Source: Geodermatophilus dictyosporus (lineage in GTDB: Bacteria > Actinomycetota > Actinomycetes > Mycobacteriales > Geodermatophilaceae). Taken from it: a DNA stretch of 64,000 bases. Both the position numbers and the translations under genes were made by a program. Position 1 is the first letter of the stretch; every line of letters starts with the position of its first letter. Location: NCBI RefSeq assembly GCF_900115505.1, contig NZ_FOWQ01000010.1, forward strand, positions 58,467 to 122,466, written 5' to 3'. This document shows positions 59,309 through 64,000 of the stretch, one piece after another. Under the pieces are notes generated by a model. The model was not told the origin of the DNA and did not search any database. It saw only the letters and a list, made by a program, of their open reading frames with translations.

Positions 59309-61642
59309 CTGAGCCCCCAGACCCTCGGTCCGTACGAGCTCGACGAGCTGCTCGGCCGCGGCCGCGCCGGCGAGGTGTACCGCGCCTGGGACACCCGCCG
59401 CTCACGCACCGTCGCGCTCGAGGTCGTCTCGCCCGCGCTCAGCGCCGACCCGCGGTTCCGCGCCCGCTTCCAGCAGGTGAGCGCCGCCGTCGCGCGGCTG
59501 GACGAGCCGCACGTCGTCGCGGTCCACGAGATCGGCGAGGTCGACGGCCGGCTCTACGTCGACGAGCAGCTGGTCGACGGCCGGTCGCTGGCGGCGGTGC
59601 TCGCCGCCGAGGGTCCGCTGCCGGCCGAGCTGGCCGTCGACGTCGTCGGCCAGGTCGCGACCGCCCTCGACGCGGCGCACGCGGCCGGGCTGGTGCACGG
59701 CGACGTCCGGCCGGCCGACGTCCTGCTGTCCGGGCACCGCGAGCGCCCCGACGTCCACCTGACCGGCTTCGGCCTGGCCGGCGCCGTCAGCGGCGACCCC
59801 GCCGACCGGCAGGACGACGTCGCCGCGCTGGCCCGCCTGCTGCACGAGGCGCTCACGGGCCGGCCGCCGGGCGCGGCCGGGCGGGTCGGCTCCCTGCCGG
59901 GCGCGCTGGACACGGTGGTGGCGCGGGGGACGTCCGGGGACCGCGGCCGGCGCTTCGCCGGCGCCGGCGAGCTGGCCTCCGCCGCGCGGGCGGCGCTGCG
60001 CCCGGCGCCGGACACCGTCCCGGCGCGGGTGGCGGCGGCGCCTGCGGGGCCGGCGGGCGGGGTCGGGGCCGGTGCGGCGGCGGTCCGCGGCGCGCGGCAC
60101 CGTCCGCCGGGGCCGTGGTCCGGACGACGTCGGGGCCTGGCCGCGGCACTGGTCGCGGGCGCGGTCGCGCTGAGCACCGCGGGCGGGGTGGCCGCGGTGC
60201 GGCTGGCCTCGGACGACTCCGAGGCAGCGACGTCGACCCCGGTCGTCGTGGAGCCGGCCGACGAGCCCGGCGCGGACCCCTTCGTGCCCGCGCCGCAGGG
60301 CACCGAGCCGACCCAGGGCACCGAGCCGGCCCAGGGCACCGAGCCGGCCCAGGGCACCGAGCCGACCCAGGGCACCGAGCCGACCCAGGGCACCGAGCCG
60401 ACCCAGGGCCCCGAGCCGACCCAGGGCCCCGCGGAGCCGACGGACGGGGCCGCGACAGGGACCGCCGGGACCGCGACGGAGGCCGGCACCCCGGGGTCGG
60501 AGGCCGGCACGCCGGCCCCGGCGGCGGGCGGCCCGGTGCCGGGTGACCGGCCTGGTCTGTACGGCGGGTCCGGGGCCGAGGTCTGCGACGCCGCCGGCAT
60601 GGCCACCTTCCTCGCTGCGAACCCCGACCGGGGTGCCGCGTTCGCCGCCGCGGAGGGCATCCCGACCGACGAGGTCGACGACTACCTGTCCTCCCTCACC
60701 CCCGTGGTGCTGCGGTTCGACACCGCCGTCACCAACCACGGCTTCGCCGACGGGGAGGCCGTGCCGTTCCAGTCCGTGCTGCAGGCCGGCACCGCGGTGC
60801 TGGTCGACGACTCGGGCGTCCCGCAGGTCCGCTGCATCTGCGGCAACCCACTGGCGCCGCCGGCCGGCCGCCCCTCCCCCGAGTACCAGGGCGAGCCGTG
60901 GCCCGGCTTCGCGCCCGGGGCGGTCGTCGTCGTGGAGGGCAGCCCGGCGCCGCTGTCGGCGCTGGTCCTCGTCGACGAGGCGACCGGCGCGGTCGTGGCC
61001 CGGCCGGTGCACACCGCCGGCGACGCCGACCAGTCGGTCGACGCCGCCCTGGCCGAGCGGGCCCGCGGGACGGGCGGCCGCGCGCCGTCGTCCACGGGCG
61101 GGGCGGCTCCCTCCACCGTCCCGCCGTCCACGGACCCGTCCGGCGGCGGAGACGCCGGCGTGACGGACCCGCCGACGCCGAACCCCGGCACGGGGAGCCC
61201 GTCCGGCGGGGATCCGCCCACCGGGGACGACGGACAGCCGAGCGACACGGGTCGGGCCGACACCGGCCAGCCCGACGTGCCGGCCCCGGACGGCGGGACA
61301 GGCGGCGCCGACCCACCGGCGGAGGAACCGGCCGAGCAGGCGCCCGCCGAGGAGGTCCCGAGCGAAGACGCACCGACCCAGGACGCACCGACGGAAGAGG
61401 TCCCGAGCGAGACACCGACCACCGAAGAGCCGACCACCGAGACACCGACCACCGAGACACCGACCACCGAAGAGCCGACCACCGAAGAGCCGACCACCGA
61501 GACCCCCACGGAGGAGTCGACCACCGAGACCCCCACCGAGTCAGAGGGCAGCGAGACAGCCACCGAGACAGCCACCGAGACACCGACCACCGAGACACCG
61601 ACCAGCGAAGAGCCGCCCACGGAACCGTCGGCCACTCCCTGA
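59309..61642 (+). CDS. Membrane pseudokinase with DUF6777-like ectodomain
   Basis: A 777-residue protein if started at CTG 59309, which aligns with the GTG start of the intact kinase downstream and has GGGAG five bases ahead; GTG 59183 or ATG 59114 would add an Arg/Pro-rich stretch. It copies the fold of a Ser/Thr kinase but lacks key residues: the VALK Lys is Glu38 (VALEV), the catalytic loop reads HGDVRPADVL instead of HRDVKPSNVL, and DFG is GFG. A span (RGLAAALVAGAVALSTAGGV, about residue 275) leads to an exported region: QGTEP repeats, a domain with GLYGGSGAEVCD, LRFDTAVTNHGF and CICGNPL, then a Thr/Glu/Pro-rich tail. Confidence 0.85.
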   Translation: MSPQTLGPYELDELLGRGRAGEVYRAWDTRRSRTVALEVVSPALSADPRFRARFQQVSAAVARLDEPHVVAVHEIGEVDGRLYVDEQLVDGRSLAAVLAAEGPLPAELAVDVVGQVATALDAAHAAGLVHGDVRPADVLLSGHRERPDVHLTGFGLAGAVSGDPADRQDDVAALARLLHEALTGRPPGAAGRVGSLPGALDTVVARGTSGDRGRRFAGAGELASAARAALRPAPDTVPARVAAAPAGPAGGVGAGAAAVRGARHRPPGPWSGRRRGLAAALVAGAVALSTAGGVAAVRLASDDSEAATSTPVVVEPADEPGADPFVPAPQGTEPTQGTEPAQGTEPAQGTEPTQGTEPTQGTEPTQGPEPTQGPAEPTDGAATGTAGTATEAGTPGSEAGTPAPAAGGPVPGDRPGLYGGSGAEVCDAAGMATFLAANPDRGAAFAAAEGIPTDEVDDYLSSLTPVVLRFDTAVTNHGFADGEAVPFQSVLQAGTAVLVDDSGVPQVRCICGNPLAPPAGRPSPEYQGEPWPGFAPGAVVVVEGSPAPLSALVLVDEATGAVVARPVHTAGDADQSVDAALAERARGTGGRAPSSTGGAAPSTVPPSTDPSGGGDAGVTDPPTPNPGTGSPSGGDPPTGDDGQPSDTGRADTGQPDVPAPDGGTGGADPPAEEPAEQAPAEEVPSEDAPTQDAPTEEVPSETPTTEEPTTETPTTETPTTEEPTTEEPTTETPTEESTTETPTESEGSETATETATETPTTETPTSEEPPTEPSATP
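60296..60421 (+). repeat. Seven 18-bp tandem units encoding QGTEPT/A
   Basis: Seven nearly identical 18-bp units give the hexapeptide QGTEPT or QGTEPA in the exported stalk of the pseudokinase. Confidence 0.9.
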
Positions 61643-61871
61643 CCGGCGCGTGTGGAGCCTGGAGGACGGCCACAGTTCCCGTCGGTTGTGACGGACCGCT
61701 CCTCCTCACACCCCGCGGCCGTGCCGCAACCCCCTGCTGGCCCACGCCGGGGCCGCGTTCCGGTGGCCTGGACAGCGCGCGGGTGGGTGGACACGGGCTG
61801 AGGGCGCTCCGGAGACTCCGGCGTCGGGCGCAGCACCCCGCCGTCAGCAGCACCACCGGGAGGCCCCACCC

Positions 61872-64000
61872 GTGAACCCGGAGACCTTCGGCCCGTACGA
61901 GCTGCTCGAGCTGCTCGGCCGGGGCGGCATGGGCGAGGTCCACCGCGCCTGGGACACCCGCCGCCGGCGGGTGGTGGCGCTCAAGCGACTCCTGCCCCAA
62001 CTGGCCGACGACGAGCAGTTCCGCGCCCGCTTCTACCGGGAGTGCAACGGCGCGGCCCGGCTCAACGAGGCGCACGTCGTCCCCATCCACGACTTCGGCG
62101 AGATCGACGGCCGGCTCTACCTCGACATGCGCCTGGTCGACGGCAAGGACCTGTCCGAGCTCCTCGAGCAGGAGGGGGCGTTCCCGGCCGACCTGGCCGT
62201 CACCGTCGTGGAGCAGGTGGCGGCGGCACTGGACGCCGCGCACGCGTCCGGGATCGTCCACCGCGACGTGAAGCCGTCGAACGTGCTGGTGACCGGCACG
62301 GGGACGGTCCCGCACTGCTACCTGGTCGACTTCGGGATCGCCGGGACGACCGGGGGCAGGACGACCGGCTCGCTGACCCGCACCGGCATGTTCGTGGGCA
62401 CCCTGGAGTACGTCGCACCCGAGCGCCTGGGCAGCGGGCCCACCGACCACCGCGTCGACGTCTACTCCCTGGCCTGCCTGCTGCACCAGGTCCTCACCGG
62501 ACAGCCACCGTTCCCCACGTCCGAACCGGCCGCGCTGTGCGCCGCGCACCTCTACCGCGAGCCGCCGCGGCCGTCGGAGACGGTGCCCTCCCTGCCTCGG
62601 GCTCTGGACGCGGTCATCGCCCGCGGGATGGCCAAGGACCCGGAGGCCCGGTACCCGAGCGCGGGAGCGCTGGCCTGGGCGGCCCGGGCGGCGCTCGGCG
62701 ACGACCACGTCCGGACGCCGGGCATGCCCGTCGGGGGCGCACCGCCGACGACGACCCCGCCGCCCCTGACGCCACCGCCCCTGACGCCACCGCCCCTGAC
62801 GCCACCGCCCCTGACGCCACCGCCCCTGACGCCACCGCCTCCACTGCCGCCTGCACGGTCGACGACCGGTGGGCACGGGGTCCCCGCGTTCCCACCACCG
62901 CCTCCCACCCTGACCCCGGCGGCCCGCTCCGAGGGAGTCCTGCCCCCGACCGCCACCGCGAAGGCCCCACCACCGCCGGGCGAACCACCCGCTGCGCGGC
63001 GGCCGGCGGGGACGCGGCCGGTCCGGCGGCGTCTCACGGGAGCTCTGGTCGCCGTCGCGGTCGCCGCCGCTGCCGCAGGCGGCGTGGCCGCAGCACAACT
63101 CCTCGGCGAGGGCACCGCCGTGGCCACCGAGGCGATCGACGACCCCGGCGACCACCCGTTCCAGATCCCCACGTCCGAGGCCGGTGGCCAGATGGGGGAG
63201 CAGGTGCCCGCGCCCGATCCTCCGTCGACCGCGCCGCCGGAGGGCGTGTACGGCGACCAGCCCGGCCTGTACGGCGGGACGGGAGCGGAGGTCTGTGACG
63301 GGGCAGCGTTGACCGAGTTCCTCGCGACCCACCCCGCTGAGGCGGCCGCCTGGGCGGATGCCCAGAACATCGCACCCGGCGAGATCGGCGCCTACATCGA
63401 TCGACTGACCCCGGTGGTGCTCCGCTTCGACACCGCCGTGACCAACCACGGGTTCGAGGGGGGCAGGGCGACGCCGTTCCAGTCGGTGCTCCAGGCCGGG
63501 ACCGCGGTCCTCGTCGACGAGTACGGCTCACCGCAGGTGCGCTGCGCGTGCGGCAACCCGCTCGACCCGCCCGCACCCCGTCCATCCCCGGAGTACGAGG
63601 GTGAGACGTGGCCGGCCTTCTCGGAGGACGTGGTGGTGGAGGTGACACCGGCAGTCGAGGTCGTCGCGGTGCTGGTCATCGTCCACACCGACGGGCAGAT
63701 CGTGGAACGGCCGCGGGGGACCACCGGTGAGGCGGACCGGGAACCCGACCCGGAAGTGCTGACGAAGGCCGAGGACTTCGTCGAGGACCCGGCGACCGCC
63801 ACCCCGCCGTCCTCGAGCCCGGCCACCTCGGCCCCGGCCACGGACAGCTCCCCTGGCACGAGCACGGGCAACGAGGACGGCGGCACCTCTTCGACGGCTG
63901 GGTCCTCGACGTCCACTTCCGCCACGTCCTCGGGATCGACGACTCCGTCCGACGCCACCACGGCCCCACCACCGACCACCACCGCCGCACCACCGACCAC
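61872..64000 (+). CDS. Receptor-like Ser/Thr protein kinase with DUF6777-like ectodomain (runs off the end)
   Basis: At least 709 residues; the stop is beyond the window. GTG 61872 follows GGGAGG. The kinase domain is complete: GRGGMGEV, VALKRL (Lys38), HRDVKPSNVLV, VDFGIAG, GTLEYVAPE and the C lobe to about residue 280. A Pro-rich linker with five PPLTP units precedes a span (RRLTGALVAVAVAAAAAGGV, about 390), then the exported domain GLYGGTGAEVCD, LRFDTAVTNHGF, CACGNPL that is shared with the pseudokinase, and a Ser/Thr/Pro-rich end. It probably phosphorylates cytoplasmic targets in response to an external cue, and may pair with the pseudokinase 229 bases upstream. Confidence 0.9.
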   Translation, partial: MNPETFGPYELLELLGRGGMGEVHRAWDTRRRRVVALKRLLPQLADDEQFRARFYRECNGAARLNEAHVVPIHDFGEIDGRLYLDMRLVDGKDLSELLEQEGAFPADLAVTVVEQVAAALDAAHASGIVHRDVKPSNVLVTGTGTVPHCYLVDFGIAGTTGGRTTGSLTRTGMFVGTLEYVAPERLGSGPTDHRVDVYSLACLLHQVLTGQPPFPTSEPAALCAAHLYREPPRPSETVPSLPRALDAVIARGMAKDPEARYPSAGALAWAARAALGDDHVRTPGMPVGGAPPTTTPPPLTPPPLTPPPLTPPPLTPPPLTPPPPLPPARSTTGGHGVPAFPPPPPTLTPAARSEGVLPPTATAKAPPPPGEPPAARRPAGTRPVRRRLTGALVAVAVAAAAAGGVAAAQLLGEGTAVATEAIDDPGDHPFQIPTSEAGGQMGEQVPAPDPPSTAPPEGVYGDQPGLYGGTGAEVCDGAALTEFLATHPAEAAAWADAQNIAPGEIGAYIDRLTPVVLRFDTAVTNHGFEGGRATPFQSVLQAGTAVLVDEYGSPQVRCACGNPLDPPAPRPSPEYEGETWPAFSEDVVVEVTPAVEVVAVLVIVHTDGQIVERPRGTTGEADREPDPEVLTKAEDFVEDPATATPPSSSPATSAPATDSSPGTSTGNEDGGTSSTAGSSTSTSATSSGSTTPSDATTAPPPTTTAAPPT
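62760..62834 (+). repeat. Five 15-bp tandem units encoding PPLTP
   Basis: Five identical 15-bp units in the juxtamembrane linker of the kinase; Pro-rich with one Thr per unit that could be phosphorylated. Confidence 0.9.

Overview
The window is 64 kb of very GC-rich DNA with short gaps, many GTG starts and Shine-Dalgarno motifs of the GGAGG type. The gene content is actinobacterial: HelR-type helicase, DUF1206 membrane proteins, PASTA-less kinases with DUF6777-like ectodomains, ROK and LuxR-type regulators. It fits a soil or stone actinobacterium, most likely Geodermatophilaceae; that family placement is inference from composition and gene content, not from a marker gene. No rRNA, tRNA, CRISPR array, transposase or replication origin was seen.

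Layout. 0-9.7 kb: end of a VapC-like toxin, a carotenoid-type FAD oxidoreductase, DUF1810, a xi-class glutathione transferase, two twin Gly-rich mini membrane proteins, a secreted protein with a VAED tetrapeptide array, an atypical 1.1 kb segment flanked by a duplicated AlaX 3' end, AlaX, a class I amidotransferase and a dimeric alpha-beta barrel protein. 9.8-15.7 kb: a two-subunit acyl-CoA dehydrogenase pair, then a PAS/GAF/PP2C phosphatase next to an RsbQ-like hydrolase (general stress signalling) and a 44-residue zinc-ribbon protein. 15.9-25.4 kb: a secreted protein of eight exact 13-residue Asp repeats, HelR, a CYP152-like P450, a macro-like/SIR2 protein (possible defence NADase), and three tandem DUF1206 membrane proteins. 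25.4-32.2 kb: a FabG/thiolase pair, a STAS protein, small unknowns, and a 1013-residue sacsin-type ATPase. 32.3-45.3 kb: aldehyde dehydrogenase, a membrane protein/histidine kinase/LuxR regulator operon, MFS transporter with divergent GlxA-type regulator, DEAD-box helicase, DoxX-like protein, a divergently regulated esterase pair, and a cupredoxin lipoprotein with its membrane partner.

45.3-53.7 kb is a coherent sugar or polyol uptake and catabolism locus on the minus strand: hydrolase, ROK regulator, operator, two-NBD ABC ATPase, permease, sugar-binding lipoprotein, then (after a terminator) a Gfo/Idh/MocA dehydrogenase and a sugar-phosphate isomerase/epimerase. 53.8-64 kb: type II NADH dehydrogenase, a carboxylesterase with a YbdK-type carboxylate-amine ligase, an HtrA-like protease, an SDR, and a pseudokinase followed by a catalytically intact paralogous Ser/Thr kinase that runs off the end.

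The most unusual items are a family of five near-identical palindromes (core GTCGTGCTCTG/CAGAGCACGAC), the 27-bp duplicated AlaX 3' end bracketing an atypical gene, the macro-like/SIR2 protein, the kinase/pseudokinase pair sharing an ectodomain, and the perfect 13-residue repeat protein.
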